Shown here: positions 9,601 through 19,055 of the stretch, piece by piece
How positions within the stretch are numbered: position 1 is the first letter of the stretch
How the letters are laid out: each line of letters begins with the position of its first letter
Assembly: GCF_001902145.1 (NCBI RefSeq)
Contig: NZ_MRST01000020.1
Coordinates: 124,001-188,000 of the forward strand
Source: Pseudomonas fluorescens
Lineage (GTDB): Bacteria > Pseudomonadota > Gammaproteobacteria > Pseudomonadales > Pseudomonadaceae
Direction of reading: 5' to 3'
DNA length: 64,000 nt
Notes under the pieces: model-generated
The model's input: only the letters and a program-made list of their open reading frames with translations
Database searches by the model: none
What the model was told of the DNA's origin: nothing
Program-made: the position numbers and the translations under genes

Positions 9601-9702
9601 CTGTAGGAGCGAGCTTGCTCGCGAAAGTCGTTAACGATAACGCTGGGTCTCTGACACCCCGCGTCGCTATCGAGTTTTTCGCGAGCAAGCTCGCTCCTAC
9701 AG
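9601..9702. repeat. REPIN (family A), yebC-ruvC gap
   Basis: Two inverted REP sequences (CTGTAGGAGCGAGCTTGCTC ... and its complement) flank a roughly 45-bp variable loop. Both ends are perfect inverted copies, so the RNA or single strand would form a long hairpin. Confidence 0.93.
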
Positions 9703-9750
9703 TGGAATAGCGTCGCTTCTGACGCCTCAACTGATAAACCCGCAGGCGTT

Positions 9751-10275
9751 ATGACTTTAATCCTAGGTATCGACCCCGGTTCGCGCATCACCGGTTTTGG
9801 CGTGGTGCAGCAGACCCCACGCGGCTGTGTGTACGTCGCCTCGGGCTGCATCCGCACTGGCGCAGGGGAATTGGCCGAGCGGCTGCAGATCGTTTATCGC
9901 GGCGTGCGTGAAGTCATCCAGACCTACGGCCCGGTCACCATGGGCATCGAAAAAGTGTTCATGGCCAAGAATGCCGACTCGGCGTTGAAGCTCGGCCAGG
10001 CTCGTGGCGCTGCCATCGTGGCGGGTGCCGAGGAGGGCATGGAGATCGCTGAATACACCGCGACCCAGGTCAAGCAGGCCGTGGTCGGCACCGGTGGCGC
10101 CAATAAAGAGCAAGTGCAGATGATGGTCATGCACATGCTCAAGCTCACTTCAAAGCCGCAGATCGATGCCTCGGATGCCCTGGCCATCGCCATTTGTCAT
10201 GCACATACCCGCTCCAGCCTGCTGCCTCACGGCTTGGGCACAGCACGTAGTCGTGGCGGGCGCCTGCGTCTCTGA
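9751..10275 (+). CDS. ruvC: Crossover junction endodeoxyribonuclease RuvC
   Basis: The 174-residue nuclease cleaves Holliday junctions symmetrically, as a dimer with Mg2+. Catalytic acidic residues are seen in LGIDPGSR (Asp7), GIEKVFM (Glu near 68) and [16 protein letters not shown] (two Asp near 140). It is first in the ruvCAB cluster; ruvA follows after 70 bp. Confidence 0.97.
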   Translation: MTLILGIDPGSRITGFGVVQQTPRGCVYVASGCIRTGAGELAERLQIVYRGVREVIQTYGPVTMGIEKVFMAKNADSALKLGQARGAAIVAGAEEGMEIAEYTATQVKQAVVGTGGANKEQVQMMVMHMLKLTSKPQIDASDALAIAICHAHTRSSLLPHGLGTARSRGGRLRL

Positions 10276-10345
10276 TAGCATCAGCGCAATCGTTATTTTT
10301 GCGGTCAGGCTCCGATCTGACCCCCAAGCTTTAAGGATCTGAACC

Positions 10346-10957
10346 GTGATTGGACGCTTGCGCGGCACCTTGGCTGAGAAACAGCCGCCGCACCTGATTC
10401 TGGATGTGAATGGGTTGGGTTATGAGCTGGAAGTGCCCATGACCACCTTGTATCGCCTGCCGTCGGTCGGCGAGCCGATAACCTTGCACACTCATTTAGT
10501 AGTGCGCGAAGACGCGCAACTGCTCTATGGTTTCATCGGCAAGCGTGACCGCGATTTCTTCCGCGAGCTGATTCGCCTCAATGGCGTGGGGCCAAAACTG
10601 GCCCTGGCATTGATGTCGAGCCTGGAAGTGGACGAGCTGGTACGTGCCGTTTCCGCCCAGGACACTTCGGCCCTGACCAAGGTGCCGGGCGTGGGCAAGA
10701 AAACCGCCGAGCGCCTGTTGGTGGAGCTCAAGGATCGCTTCAAGGCCTGGGAGGTGGTGCCGAGCATGTTCGCCCTGGTACCGAACCAGCCGGATATGCC
10801 GGCAGGCCAGGTCGCCAGCGCCGAAAGCGATGCAGTCAGTGCGCTGATCTCCCTGGGCTACAAGCCCCAGGAGGCGAGCAAGGCGGTATCGGCCATCAAG
10901 GACAAGAACCTGAGCAGCGAAGACATGATCCGCCGAGCCCTGAAGGGAATGATTTAA
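10346..10957 (+). CDS. ruvA: Holliday junction branch migration protein RuvA
   Basis: The 203-residue protein starts [12 protein letters not shown], with an N-terminal OB fold (residues 1-62), two helix-hairpin-helix motifs ([17 protein letters not shown] and [21 protein letters not shown]) and a C-terminal RuvB-binding domain (about 155-203, [16 protein letters not shown]). It recognises the four-way junction and loads RuvB. Its stop codon directly abuts the ruvB GTG start, so translation is probably coupled. Confidence 0.97.
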   Translation: MIGRLRGTLAEKQPPHLILDVNGLGYELEVPMTTLYRLPSVGEPITLHTHLVVREDAQLLYGFIGKRDRDFFRELIRLNGVGPKLALALMSSLEVDELVRAVSAQDTSALTKVPGVGKKTAERLLVELKDRFKAWEVVPSMFALVPNQPDMPAGQVASAESDAVSALISLGYKPQEASKAVSAIKDKNLSSEDMIRRALKGMI

Positions 10958-12016
10958 GTGATTGAAGCTGATCGTCTGATCGCGGCCACCGGCCCGCGTG
11001 ACCGTGAAGAAGTCCAGGACCGGGCCATCCGCCCCCTGAGCCTGGCCGAGTACATCGGCCAGCCTACCGTGCGCGAGCAGATGGAGCTGTTCATCCAGGC
11101 TGCGCGCGGGCGCAGTGAGTCCCTGGACCACACCTTGATCTTCGGCCCGCCGGGGTTGGGCAAGACCACCCTGGCCAATATCATCGCCCAGGAAATGGGC
11201 GTGTCGATCAAGTCCACCTCCGGCCCGGTGCTGGAGCGTCCTGGCGACCTGGCGGCGCTGCTGACCAATCTTGAACCCCACGATGTGCTGTTTATCGACG
11301 AGATCCATCGGTTGTCGCCGATCGTCGAGGAAGTGCTGTATCCGGCGATGGAGGACTTCCAGCTCGACATCATGATCGGCGAAGGCCCGGCGGCCCGTTC
11401 GATCAAGCTCGACCTGCCACCGTTCACCCTGGTCGGGGCGACCACCCGCGCGGGCATGCTGACCAATCCGCTGCGAGACCGTTTCGGCATTGTTCAACGT
11501 CTGGAGTTCTATAGCACCGCAGATCTGGCGACCATTGTCAGCCGGTCGGCGAGTATCCTTGGTTTGCCCCTGGACCCGGAAGGCGCCTTTGAAATCGCTC
11601 GACGCGCCCGCGGTACTCCACGTATCGCCAACCGTTTGCTGCGCCGCGTGCGTGACTTTGCCGAAGTGCGTGCCAAGGGCCACATCACCAAGGCCGTGGC
11701 GGACCTGGCCTTGAACCTGCTGGATGTGGATGAACATGGCTTTGATCACCAGGATCGACGCCTGCTTTTGACCATGATCGAGAAATTCGACGGTGGCCCG
11801 GTCGGCGTGGACAGCCTGGCCGCAGCCATCAGTGAAGAGCGCCATACCATTGAGGATGTACTGGAACCGTACCTGATCCAGCAGGGCTACATCATGCGTA
11901 CCCCGCGGGGCAGGGTGGTGACGCGCCATGCCTATTTGCATTTCGGGCTAAACATTCCGTCACGATTGGGAGAGATGCCCGTGGTAGACGAATTCCTCGA
12001 TGCAGTAGACGATTAA
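10958..12016 (+). CDS. ruvB: Holliday junction branch migration helicase RuvB
   Basis: The 352-residue AAA+ motor forms hexamers on DNA and drives branch migration with RuvA. Visible motifs are Walker [12 protein letters not shown], Walker [10 protein letters not shown], the sensor region GATTRAGML, and the C-terminal winged helix ending near [17 protein letters not shown]. The start is GTG, abutting the ruvA stop. Confidence 0.97.
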   Translation: MIEADRLIAATGPRDREEVQDRAIRPLSLAEYIGQPTVREQMELFIQAARGRSESLDHTLIFGPPGLGKTTLANIIAQEMGVSIKSTSGPVLERPGDLAALLTNLEPHDVLFIDEIHRLSPIVEEVLYPAMEDFQLDIMIGEGPAARSIKLDLPPFTLVGATTRAGMLTNPLRDRFGIVQRLEFYSTADLATIVSRSASILGLPLDPEGAFEIARRARGTPRIANRLLRRVRDFAEVRAKGHITKAVADLALNLLDVDEHGFDHQDRRLLLTMIEKFDGGPVGVDSLAAAISEERHTIEDVLEPYLIQQGYIMRTPRGRVVTRHAYLHFGLNIPSRLGEMPVVDEFLDAVDD

Positions 12017-12020
12017 AAAT

Positions 12021-12120
12021 TGTAGGAGCGAGCTTGCTCGCGAAAAACGCCAACGATAACGCGGTATGTCTGGCTATACGCGGCGTGCTCAGGTGCTTCG
12101 CGAGCAAGCTCGCTCCTACA
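12021..12120. repeat. REPIN (family A), ruvB-ybgC gap
   Basis: Inverted REP arms (TGTAGGAGCGAGCTTGCTCG and complement) with a central loop. It begins 4 bp after the ruvB stop, so it forms the 3' end of that mRNA. Confidence 0.93.
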
Positions 12121-12253
12121 GGGTATTTGCCATGTGGGGTGATTTATCCGAGCTTTGTGCTGTCCCAGTGTCTGGCGTCGTCATTTGAAAGCGTTCAGGA
12201 ATGAAAAAACAGTTGCCCAGCCAATTGGCAACCTGAGGAGTAAGCACTAGAGT

Positions 12254-12709
12254 ATGCGCGCGCAAAACGGGGATCAGTCGTTCGCACATCGCTGTCGCGT
12301 TTATTACGAGGACACCGATGCCGGCGGCATCGTTTATTACGTCAATTACCTGAAATTCATGGAACGGGCTCGAACCGAGCGGCTGCGGGAGTTGGGTTTT
12401 GCCCAGTCCGAGCTTGTAGGCGAGGACCTGTTATTCGTCGTGCACTCCAGCGAGGCGCGGTATCACGCGCCGGCGCGACTGGACGATGAATTGCTGGTCA
12501 GCGCTGAAGTCATCGAATTGAACCGTGCCAGCCTGCGTTTCAAACAGCAGGTCAGGCGGGCCACGGATGCAACGCTGCTCTGTGAGGGGCAGTTCCTGGT
12601 GGCGTGTGTGCGCACCAACAGCTTGAAACCTCGGGCCATTCCCGAAACTCTACGCGCGGCCTTTGCCGCCGTGAGCGGCGCGGGTCAACAATCAAAGCAG
12701 GAGATTTAG
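12254..12709 (+). CDS. ybgC: Tol-Pal system acyl-CoA thioesterase YbgC
   Basis: The 151-residue hot-dog-fold thioesterase carries the signature [26 protein letters not shown], whose Asp (DTD) is catalytic. It hydrolyses acyl-CoA or acyl-ACP thioesters and has been linked to phospholipid metabolism. GAGGAG precedes the ATG by 13 bp. The gene opens the tol-pal operon, and tolQ starts 1 bp after its stop. Confidence 0.95.
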   Translation: MRAQNGDQSFAHRCRVYYEDTDAGGIVYYVNYLKFMERARTERLRELGFAQSELVGEDLLFVVHSSEARYHAPARLDDELLVSAEVIELNRASLRFKQQVRRATDATLLCEGQFLVACVRTNSLKPRAIPETLRAAFAAVSGAGQQSKQEI

Positions 12710-12710
12710 C

Positions 12711-13406
12711 GTGGAACCTACCGTCGTCGACCATTCCTCCATGTGGAGCCTGGTCAGCAATGCCAGTGTCGTGGTTCAACTGGTCATGCTGACCCTGGTA
12801 GCCGCATCGGTTACCTCTTGGGTCATGATTTTTCAGCGCGGCAACATGCTGCGCGCCGGTCGACGTGCCCTGGAGAGCTTTGAAGAGCGCTTCTGGTCGG
12901 GTATCGACCTGTCCAAGCTGTACCGCCAGGCCGGCAGCAACCCGGACCCGGACTCAGGCGTCGAGCAGATCTTCCGTGCCGGCTTCAAGGAATTCTCCCG
13001 TCTGCGCCAGCAGCCTGGCGTCGATCCAGAAGCGGTGATGGAAGGCGTGGCCCGTGCCATGCGCGTGGCCATCTCCCGCGAAGAAGAGAAACTTGAGCAG
13101 GGCCTGCCGTTCCTCGCCACCGTGGGTTCCGTCAGCCCGTACATCGGCCTGTTCGGTACCGTATGGGGCATCATGAACTCCTTCCGCGGCCTGGCCCAGG
13201 CGCAGCAAGCCACACTGGCCACCGTGGCCCCGGGTATTGCCGAAGCCCTGATCGCCACCGCGATCGGCCTGTTCGCCGCTATCCCCGCAGTAATCGCCTA
13301 CAACCGTTTCGCCGCAACCAGCGAAACCTTGATCGGCCGTTACTACACCTTCGCCGACGAATTCCAGGCGATCCTGCACCGTAAAGTGCACACCAGCGAA
13401 GAATAA
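12711..13406 (+). CDS. tolQ: Tol-Pal proton channel subunit TolQ
   Basis: The 231-residue inner-membrane protein of the MotA/TolQ/ExbB family has three membrane segments (about residues 15-37, 137-160 and 172-195). The last two contain the conserved GLFGTVWGIMNSF and EALIATAIGLFAAIPAVIAYN sequences. With TolR it uses the proton gradient to energise TolA. It begins with GTG at 12711 after a CAGGAGA ribosome-binding site. Confidence 0.97.
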   Translation: MEPTVVDHSSMWSLVSNASVVVQLVMLTLVAASVTSWVMIFQRGNMLRAGRRALESFEERFWSGIDLSKLYRQAGSNPDPDSGVEQIFRAGFKEFSRLRQQPGVDPEAVMEGVARAMRVAISREEEKLEQGLPFLATVGSVSPYIGLFGTVWGIMNSFRGLAQAQQATLATVAPGIAEALIATAIGLFAAIPAVIAYNRFAATSETLIGRYYTFADEFQAILHRKVHTSEE

Positions 13407-13420
13407 GCAGGTAATTCCCA

Positions 13421-13882
13421 ATGGCTTTAATCGCTCGAGCTCGCAAAAAGCGCAAGCCGGTCGCCGAGATGAACGTAGTGCCCTACATCGACGTGATGCT
13501 GGTGCTGCTGGTGATCTTCATGGTGACCGCGCCGATGCTCAACCAGGGCGTGAAGGTTGATCTGCCCAAGGTTTCCAGTGAAGCCTTGCCGCAGGACAAC
13601 AACACTCAGGTCCTGACCATTTCGATCAAGGCTGACAAGACCTATTACTGGAACCTTGGCAGTGAAGTCGACACGCAAAAGCAGCAGGACAAGGCCCTGA
13701 CCTTGCCGGCCATGACCGATGCGGTGACCAAGATCATTCGCTCCGGCAACGAAGGTGGCAAGCACACCCAGGTGTTTATCCGGGGTGACAAATCGGTCGA
13801 CTACGGCTCCGTCATGGGTGCCATGGGCGGGCTGCAGAAGGCCGGCGTCGGTAACGTTGGCTTGATTACCGAGGCGCCCTGA
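13421..13882 (+). CDS. tolR: Tol-Pal system protein TolR
   Basis: The 153-residue ExbD/TolR protein has one membrane helix (about residues 17-39, EMNVVPYIDVMLVLLVIFMV). The Asp in PYID is the proton-carrying residue. The periplasmic domain follows. Its stop overlaps the tolA start by one base (TGATG), indicating coupled translation. Confidence 0.97.
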   Translation: MALIARARKKRKPVAEMNVVPYIDVMLVLLVIFMVTAPMLNQGVKVDLPKVSSEALPQDNNTQVLTISIKADKTYYWNLGSEVDTQKQQDKALTLPAMTDAVTKIIRSGNEGGKHTQVFIRGDKSVDYGSVMGAMGGLQKAGVGNVGLITEAP

Positions 13883-14955
13883 TGCAGCAACAGCGAGAGC
13901 CGTCCGCCTCGGAAAGCTACTTCTGGCCTGGCGTGTGGGCAATTGCCCTGCACGTCCTGGTGTTCGGCATGCTGTTCGTCAGCTTTGCCATGACCCCGGA
14001 CCTGCCGCCAGCCAAGCCGATCGTGCAGGCGACCCTGTATCAGCTGAAATCGAAAAGCCAGGCCACCACCCAGACCAATCAGAAGATTGCGGGTGAGGCC
14101 CAGAAGTCGGCTGCGCGCCAGACTGAAGTCGAGCAGATGGAACAGAAGAAGGTCGAGCAGGAAGCGGTGAAGGCTGCTGCGGAACAAAAGAAAGAAGAGG
14201 CGGCTCAAAAGGCCGAGGAATCGAAAAAGGCTGACGAAGCCAAGAAGGCCGACGAGGCGAAAAAGGCTGATGAAGCCAAGAAAGCCGAGAAAGCTGCCGA
14301 AGCGAAAAAGGCCGAAGAGAAACAATTGGCTGATATAGCCAAGAAGAAATCTGAAGAAGAAGCCAAGAAGGCTGCCGAAGAAGAGGCCAAGAAAAAGGCC
14401 GCTGAAGAAGCCAAGAAAAAGATAGTCGAAGACGCGAAGAAGAAAGCCGCCGAAGACGCCAAGAAAAAAGCTGAAGCAGACGAGGCGAAGAAGAAAGTCG
14501 CCGACGAAGCGAAGAAGAAAGCTGCCGCCGACGCCTCCAAGAAAAAGGCCCAGGAAGCAGCACGCAAATCCGCCGAAGAGAAAAAGGCCCAGGCCCTGGC
14601 AGATTTGCTTTCCGACACGCCGCAGCGTCAGCAAGCCTTGGCCGATGAGCGTGGCGATGAAGTCGCGGGCAGTTTCGACGACCTGATTCGGGCGCGGGCA
14701 GCGGAAGGCTGGACACGTCCACCTTCGGCACGTAAAGGCATGACAGTAGTGCTGCAGATCGGCATGTTGCCGGACGGTACGGTGACTTCGGTCAGCGTGG
14801 CCAAGTCCAGTGGTGACGGTTCGTTCGACAGTTCGGCGGTTGCCGCGGTCAAGAATATTGGCCGGTTGACCGAGATGCAGGGAATGAAACCAAGTGACTT
14901 CGCTCCCTATCGTTCATTCAAGATGACATTCACACCTGAGGATCTAGCCTTGTGA
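13882..14955 (+). CDS. tolA: Cell envelope integrity protein TolA
   Basis: The 357-residue protein has an N-terminal membrane anchor (about residues 14-36), a long Lys/Ala/Glu-rich helical domain II (about 75-240, many AKKA/EEAKKAA repeats), and a globular domain III (about 260-357, [22 protein letters not shown]) that reaches Pal and TolB. It bridges inner and outer membranes and is the usual import receptor for group A bacteriocins and filamentous phage. Its stop overlaps the tolB GTG. Confidence 0.96.
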   Translation: MQQQREPSASESYFWPGVWAIALHVLVFGMLFVSFAMTPDLPPAKPIVQATLYQLKSKSQATTQTNQKIAGEAQKSAARQTEVEQMEQKKVEQEAVKAAAEQKKEEAAQKAEESKKADEAKKADEAKKADEAKKAEKAAEAKKAEEKQLADIAKKKSEEEAKKAAEEEAKKKAAEEAKKKIVEDAKKKAAEDAKKKAEADEAKKKVADEAKKKAAADASKKKAQEAARKSAEEKKAQALADLLSDTPQRQQALADERGDEVAGSFDDLIRARAAEGWTRPPSARKGMTVVLQIGMLPDGTVTSVSVAKSSGDGSFDSSAVAAVKNIGRLTEMQGMKPSDFAPYRSFKMTFTPEDLAL

Positions 14956-16253
14956 GAAACCTTCTTCGAGGAATGCTTGTCGTTATTTGCTGTATGGCAG
15001 GGATAGCGACGGCGGATGAAAAGAACATCCTGGTAACCAGTGGCAGTGATCGGGCCACCCCGATTGCAGTCGTGCCGTTCGGTTGGCAGGGCGGCAGCGT
15101 GCTGCCGGACGACATGGCCCAGATCGTCAGTGACGACCTGCGTAACTCCGGTTACTACGCGCCGATTCCGAAAGGCAACATGATCAGCCAGCCAACCCAG
15201 GCCAGCGAAGTCATCTTCCGTGACTGGAAGGCCGTCGGAGCCCAGTACCTGATGGTCGGCAGCATCACCCCGGCCGGCGGTCGCCTGCAGATCCAGTACG
15301 CGTTGTTCAACGTGGCCACCGAGCAGCAGGTATTGACCGGCAGCGTATCGGGTACCGCCGAACAACTGCGCGACATGGCTCACTACATCTCGGACCAGTC
15401 GTTTGAAAAACTCACCGGTATCAAAGGAGCGTTCTCGACGCGCCTGTTGTATGTCACCGCTGAGCGTTTCTCGGTAGACAACACGCGCTACACCCTGCAG
15501 CGCTCGGACTACGACGGTGCTCGTGCAGTGACCTTGCTGCAGTCCCGTGAGCCAATCCTGTCGCCGCGCTTCGCGCCGGACGGCAAGCGTATTGCCTACG
15601 TATCGTTCGAACAGCGCCGCCCGCGTATCTTTGTTCAGCACATTGATACGGGGCGTCGCGAGCAGATCACCAACTTCGAAGGCCTCAACGGTGCGCCAGC
15701 CTGGTCGCCGGATGGTTCGCGCCTGGCTTTCGTGCTGTCCAAGGACGGCAACCCGGATATCTACGTGATGAACATGGCCTCGCGTCAGCTCTCGCGTGTG
15801 ACCAGCGGCCCGGGCATCAACACCGAACCGTTCTGGGGTAAGGATGGCTCGACCATCTACTTCACCTCTGACCGTGGCGGCAAGCCTCAGGTCTACAAGG
15901 CAAATGTGAACGGCGGCGGCGCAGAACGTGTGACCTTTATTGGTAACTACAACGCCAACCCCAAGCTTTCGGCCGATGAAAAGACGTTGGTGATGATTCA
16001 CCGTCAGGATGGTTTCACTAATTTCCGGGTTGCGGCCCAGGATTTGCAGCGTGGAACGGTAAAAATCCTTACAGATACCAACCTTGATGAGTCAGCCACT
16101 GTTGCGCCCAACGGCACCATGGTAATCTACGCCACCCGCCAGCAGGGCCGGGGAGTCTTGATGCTCGTGTCCATCAATGGACGCGTAAGGCTCCCACTTC
16201 CTACCGCACAAGGCGAAGTCAGAGAACCATCCTGGTCCCCTTACCTGAACTGA
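14952..16253 (+). CDS. tolB: Tol-Pal system beta-propeller protein TolB
   Basis: The 433-residue periplasmic protein starts with GTG inside the tolA stop. A signal peptide ends near residue 21 (GIATA/DEKN). The N-terminal domain runs to about 165, then a six-bladed propeller shows repeats such as [48 protein letters not shown] and PSWSPYLN. It binds Pal and TolA. Confidence 0.97.
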   Translation: MRNLLRGMLVVICCMAGIATADEKNILVTSGSDRATPIAVVPFGWQGGSVLPDDMAQIVSDDLRNSGYYAPIPKGNMISQPTQASEVIFRDWKAVGAQYLMVGSITPAGGRLQIQYALFNVATEQQVLTGSVSGTAEQLRDMAHYISDQSFEKLTGIKGAFSTRLLYVTAERFSVDNTRYTLQRSDYDGARAVTLLQSREPILSPRFAPDGKRIAYVSFEQRRPRIFVQHIDTGRREQITNFEGLNGAPAWSPDGSRLAFVLSKDGNPDIYVMNMASRQLSRVTSGPGINTEPFWGKDGSTIYFTSDRGGKPQVYKANVNGGGAERVTFIGNYNANPKLSADEKTLVMIHRQDGFTNFRVAAQDLQRGTVKILTDTNLDESATVAPNGTMVIYATRQQGRGVLMLVSINGRVRLPLPTAQGEVREPSWSPYLN

Positions 16254-16308
16254 CGCGGCGCTACAAAAAGAAGTACTTAACACACTGGGGTTCATTAGGA
16301 GTTTCACG

Positions 16309-16809
16309 ATGGAAATGCTGAAGTTTGGTAAGTTTGCTGCTCTGGCTCTGGCTCTGTCCGTAGCCGTTGGTTGCTCCTCTAAAGGCGGCGACAATGCCGG
16401 TGAAGGCGCAGCTGTTGATCCAAACGCTGGTTACGGCGCCAACACTGGTGCGGTCGACGGCTCCCTGAGCGAAGAAGCTGCTCTGCGCGCTATCACCACT
16501 TTCTACTTCGAATACGACAGTTCGGACCTGAAGCCAGAAGCCATGCGCGCTCTGGACGTTCACGCCAAGGACCTGAAAGCTAACGGCGCTCGCGTTGTTC
16601 TGGAAGGTAACACTGACGCCCGTGGTACTCGTGAGTACAACATGGCTCTGGGCGAGCGTCGTGCGAAAGCCGTTCAGCGCTACCTGGTACTGCAAGGTGT
16701 TGCTCCAGGCCAACTGGAACTGGTTTCCTACGGTAAAGAGCGTCCAGTTGCGACTGGCAACGACGAACAGTCGTGGGCTCAGAACCGTCGCGTCGAACTG
16801 CGTAAGTAA
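16309..16809 (+). CDS. pal: Peptidoglycan-associated lipoprotein Pal (OprL)
   Basis: The 166-residue lipoprotein has a lipobox cysteine at residue 22 (SVAVGC). The OmpA-like peptidoglycan-binding domain (about 65-165) contains [15 protein letters not shown] and [19 protein letters not shown], with the Asp and Arg that bind diaminopimelate. It anchors the outer membrane to the wall. AGGAG precedes the ATG. It is called OprL in P. aeruginosa. Confidence 0.97.
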   Translation: MEMLKFGKFAALALALSVAVGCSSKGGDNAGEGAAVDPNAGYGANTGAVDGSLSEEAALRAITTFYFEYDSSDLKPEAMRALDVHAKDLKANGARVVLEGNTDARGTREYNMALGERRAKAVQRYLVLQGVAPGQLELVSYGKERPVATGNDEQSWAQNRRVELRK

Positions 16810-16815
16810 TTCGTC

Positions 16816-17646
16816 ATGCGAACGTGCCGTCGTGCTCTGACTGTATTGGCTCTCAGCTTCGCACCGCTTGCGGTGTGGGCTGCGGTTCCTGTAACGGATA
16901 GCAACTCAGGCTATAACAATAGCGGGAGCAGTTATCCGCCAGCGGGTTATGGCACGAACGGCGCCTATGCGGGGGGAGCGGCTACGTCCGCTCCCTCGGC
17001 ACAGGGCGAACTGTTCAACCAGCTGCAACGCATGCAGGATCAATTGGCCCAGCAACAAGGCGCCATTGAAGTTCTGCAGAACCAAGTGAACCAGCTGAAG
17101 CAAGAAGGCCTGGAGCGTTACCAGGATCTTGATCGTCGTATTGGAGCCGGTGTTGCACCTGCCGCTACTCCTGATAATTCTTCTGCCGGTGGCGCACCCA
17201 GTGCCGCTGCCGGTGGCGCAGCAGCGGGGGCCGCCGCTGCAGCTCCTGCCGCCAGCAGCGAGCCTGGCGATCCAGCGAAGGAAAAACTGTATTACGATGC
17301 AGCCTTCGACCTGATCAAGGCCAAGGATTTCGATAAGGCCAGCCAGGCCTTTACCGCTTTCCTGCGCAAATACCCCAACAGCCAGTACGCGGGCAATGCC
17401 CAGTACTGGTTGGGTGAGGTCAACTTGGCAAAGGGTGATCTGCAGGGGGCGGGCCAGGCTTTTGCCAAGGTCAGCCAGCTGTACCCCAAGCACGCCAAGG
17501 TGCCGGATTCGCTGTACAAACTCGCTGACGTAGAACGCCGCCTGGGTCACACCGACAAGGTCAAAGGCATTCTGCAGCAGGTGGTTGCCCAGTACCCGGG
17601 CACCTCCGCGGCGCAGTTGGCCCAGCGGGACCTGCAACGCTTGTAA
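16816..17646 (+). CDS. cpoB: Cell division coordinator CpoB (YbgF)
   Basis: The 276-residue periplasmic protein has a signal peptide (cleavage near residue 22), an N-terminal trimerising coiled coil (about 58-100, QLQRMQDQLAQQQGAIEVLQ), a Gly/Ala/Pro linker (about 105-150) and three TPR repeats (about 155-276). It couples Tol-Pal constriction to peptidoglycan synthesis by PBP1B. It is last in the tol-pal operon and followed by a terminator. Confidence 0.95.
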   Translation: MRTCRRALTVLALSFAPLAVWAAVPVTDSNSGYNNSGSSYPPAGYGTNGAYAGGAATSAPSAQGELFNQLQRMQDQLAQQQGAIEVLQNQVNQLKQEGLERYQDLDRRIGAGVAPAATPDNSSAGGAPSAAAGGAAAGAAAAAPAASSEPGDPAKEKLYYDAAFDLIKAKDFDKASQAFTAFLRKYPNSQYAGNAQYWLGEVNLAKGDLQGAGQAFAKVSQLYPKHAKVPDSLYKLADVERRLGHTDKVKGILQQVVAQYPGTSAAQLAQRDLQRL

Positions 17647-17667
17647 GCAATGCAGCCCGTTTAGAAG

Positions 17668-17693
17668 AAACCCGCGCTTGTCGCGGGTTTTTT
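17668..17693 (+). terminator. Terminator of the tol-pal operon
   Basis: Stem AACCCGCG / CGCGGGTT with a short loop, then six T residues, 22 bp after the cpoB stop. Confidence 0.9.
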
Positions 17694-17810
17694 CGTTAGA
17701 ATCCACGCCCTTTTATGAAACACGCTTCCTGGGGTTGACGCGTTGGCGCAATCCCTTGAAGTGCCTGACGGAGGCGGACAGCCTGTTTAGCTGTTACGCC
17801 CGTGGCGACT

Positions 17811-18458
17811 ATGCAAGACACATTACGTATTACCGAAGTCTTTTACTCGTTACAGGGTGAAACGCGCACCGCTGGCCTGCCCACCGTATTTGTACGGCTC
17901 ACCGGCTGCCCGTTGCGTTGCCAATACTGTGACAGTGCCTACGCCTTCAGCGGCGGCACCGTGCGTACCCTCGACGACATCCTGGAACAGGTTGCCGGTT
18001 ACCGGCCGCGCTACGTCTGCGTGACGGGCGGCGAGCCACTGGCGCAACCCAATGCCATCCCCTTGCTTAAGCAGCTGTGTGACGCCGGCTACGAGGTCTC
18101 TCTGGAAACCAGTGGCGCCCTGGACATCTCTGCGGTCGACCCGCGCGTCAGCCGAGTGGTCGACCTCAAGACCCCAGGCTCCAAGGAAGCCCACCGCAAC
18201 CGCTACGAGAACATGGACTTGCTGACGGCCAACGATCAGGTCAAGTTTGTCATCTGTTCCCGCGACGACTATGACTGGGCGACTTCCAAGCTGATCCAAT
18301 ACGGCCTGGAGCGTCGGGCGGGCGAGGTGCTGTTCTCACCCAGCCATCACGACCTGAACGCCCGCGACCTGGCGGACTGGGTAGTGGCCGACAACCTGCC
18401 GGTACGCCTGCAATTGCAACTGCATAAGTACCTGTGGAACGACGAGCCTGGCCGCTGA
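17811..18458 (+). CDS. queE: 7-carboxy-7-deazaguanine synthase QueE
   Basis: The 215-residue radical SAM enzyme makes 7-carboxy-7-deazaguanine for queuosine. The cluster motif TGCPLRCQYCDSAYAF supplies Cys33, Cys37 and Cys40 (C-x3-C-x2-C), and TGGEPLAQP is the SAM-binding GGE motif. The ATG at 17811 (MQDTLRITEVFYSLQGE) is chosen over an in-frame GTG three codons earlier because it matches the family start. The next pathway gene, queC, which follows queE in P. aeruginosa as I recall, is not found between queE and the tRNA gene here. Confidence 0.95.
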   Translation: MQDTLRITEVFYSLQGETRTAGLPTVFVRLTGCPLRCQYCDSAYAFSGGTVRTLDDILEQVAGYRPRYVCVTGGEPLAQPNAIPLLKQLCDAGYEVSLETSGALDISAVDPRVSRVVDLKTPGSKEAHRNRYENMDLLTANDQVKFVICSRDDYDWATSKLIQYGLERRAGEVLFSPSHHDLNARDLADWVVADNLPVRLQLQLHKYLWNDEPGR

Positions 18459-18536
18459 TCAGGCGGCTGCGATAGGCGTTCTACCCACCGAATTACAGTT
18501 CAAATGCGTTTTTTCTGATTTATTTAAAATAAGGTG

Positions 18537-18564
18537 TTGAATAATCCTTAGAAATCAGTATTAT
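18537..18564 (+). promoter_or_regulatory. Promoter of tRNA-Lys
   Basis: TTGAAT and TATTAT are separated by 16 bp, 17 bp before the mature tRNA 5' end. A GC-rich discriminator (ACGCGCC) follows, as in stable RNA promoters, and an A/T-rich UP-like stretch lies upstream at about 18511-18533. Confidence 0.65.
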
Positions 18565-18581
18565 ACGCGCCACCACACAGC

Positions 18582-18657
18582 GGGTCGTTAGCTCAGTTGG
18601 TAGAGCAGTTGGCTTTTAACCAATTGGTCGTAGGTTCGAATCCCACACGACCCACCA
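18582..18657 (+). tRNA. tRNA-Lys (anticodon UUU)
   Basis: The 76-nt gene folds as a complete cloverleaf: acceptor GGGTCGT / ACGACCC, D-loop AGCTCAGTTGGTAGAGC, anticodon stem GTTGG / CCAAT around CTTTTAA (anticodon TTT), T arm with TTCGAAT, and an encoded CCA end. It marks the left border of the accessory region; tRNA-Lys is a common integration site in pseudomonads. Confidence 0.97.
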
Positions 18658-18671
18658 TTTTTGGCGGTTTA

Positions 18672-18718
18672 GAAAATCCGGAAGGCCCACGCAAGTGAGG
18701 ATTTCCGGGTTTTTTTTT
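18672..18718 (+). terminator. Terminator after tRNA-Lys
   Basis: Left arm AAAATCCGGAA pairs (one G-T wobble) with TTTCCGGGTTTT, followed by a nine-T run. Confidence 0.75.
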
Positions 18719-19055
18719 GCCTGTCATTTGGCCCTTCCAGGTCGACGCTGAGTCATCGCTGCTCAGATGCCTGTCGTCATCAAAACACGCCTTCAAATTC
18801 ATGTATTCATATCCCGGATCGGTGCTGACCGAAGAGTCCGGTCGTTTGTATGCGCGCTCGATGTGTATCAAAGCCCATACCGCTGGTCGGAAACCGAACA
18901 TAAATTTCAAACGATATTCTTTGTTATCTGAATATATTCATTGTTTTTCAATTGGTTATAGCTTTTCTAGGAAATTTCCTAAATTTGAGCCAGATTATTG
19001 GCTAGCTAGGTGGGTGATGTTAGTTTGCCGGCCTTCGCAATTCGATGGATCGAAC
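18719..19055. other. A/T-rich region upstream of tpsB1
   Basis: About 340 bp lies between the tRNA terminator and the secretion locus. Its second half (about 18900-19010) is much more A/T-rich than its surroundings and contains the perfect 14-bp palindrome TAGGAAATTTCCTA at 18968-18981. I expect the tpsB1-cdiA promoter here but cannot place -35/-10 boxes. The tpsB1 frame is open through this region, without coding character. Confidence 0.5.

Noticed and set aside
14100..14600. Lys/Ala-rich repeats in tolA as a possible repeat expansion or frameshift
   Set aside because: They are the normal helical domain II of TolA and the frame is intact.
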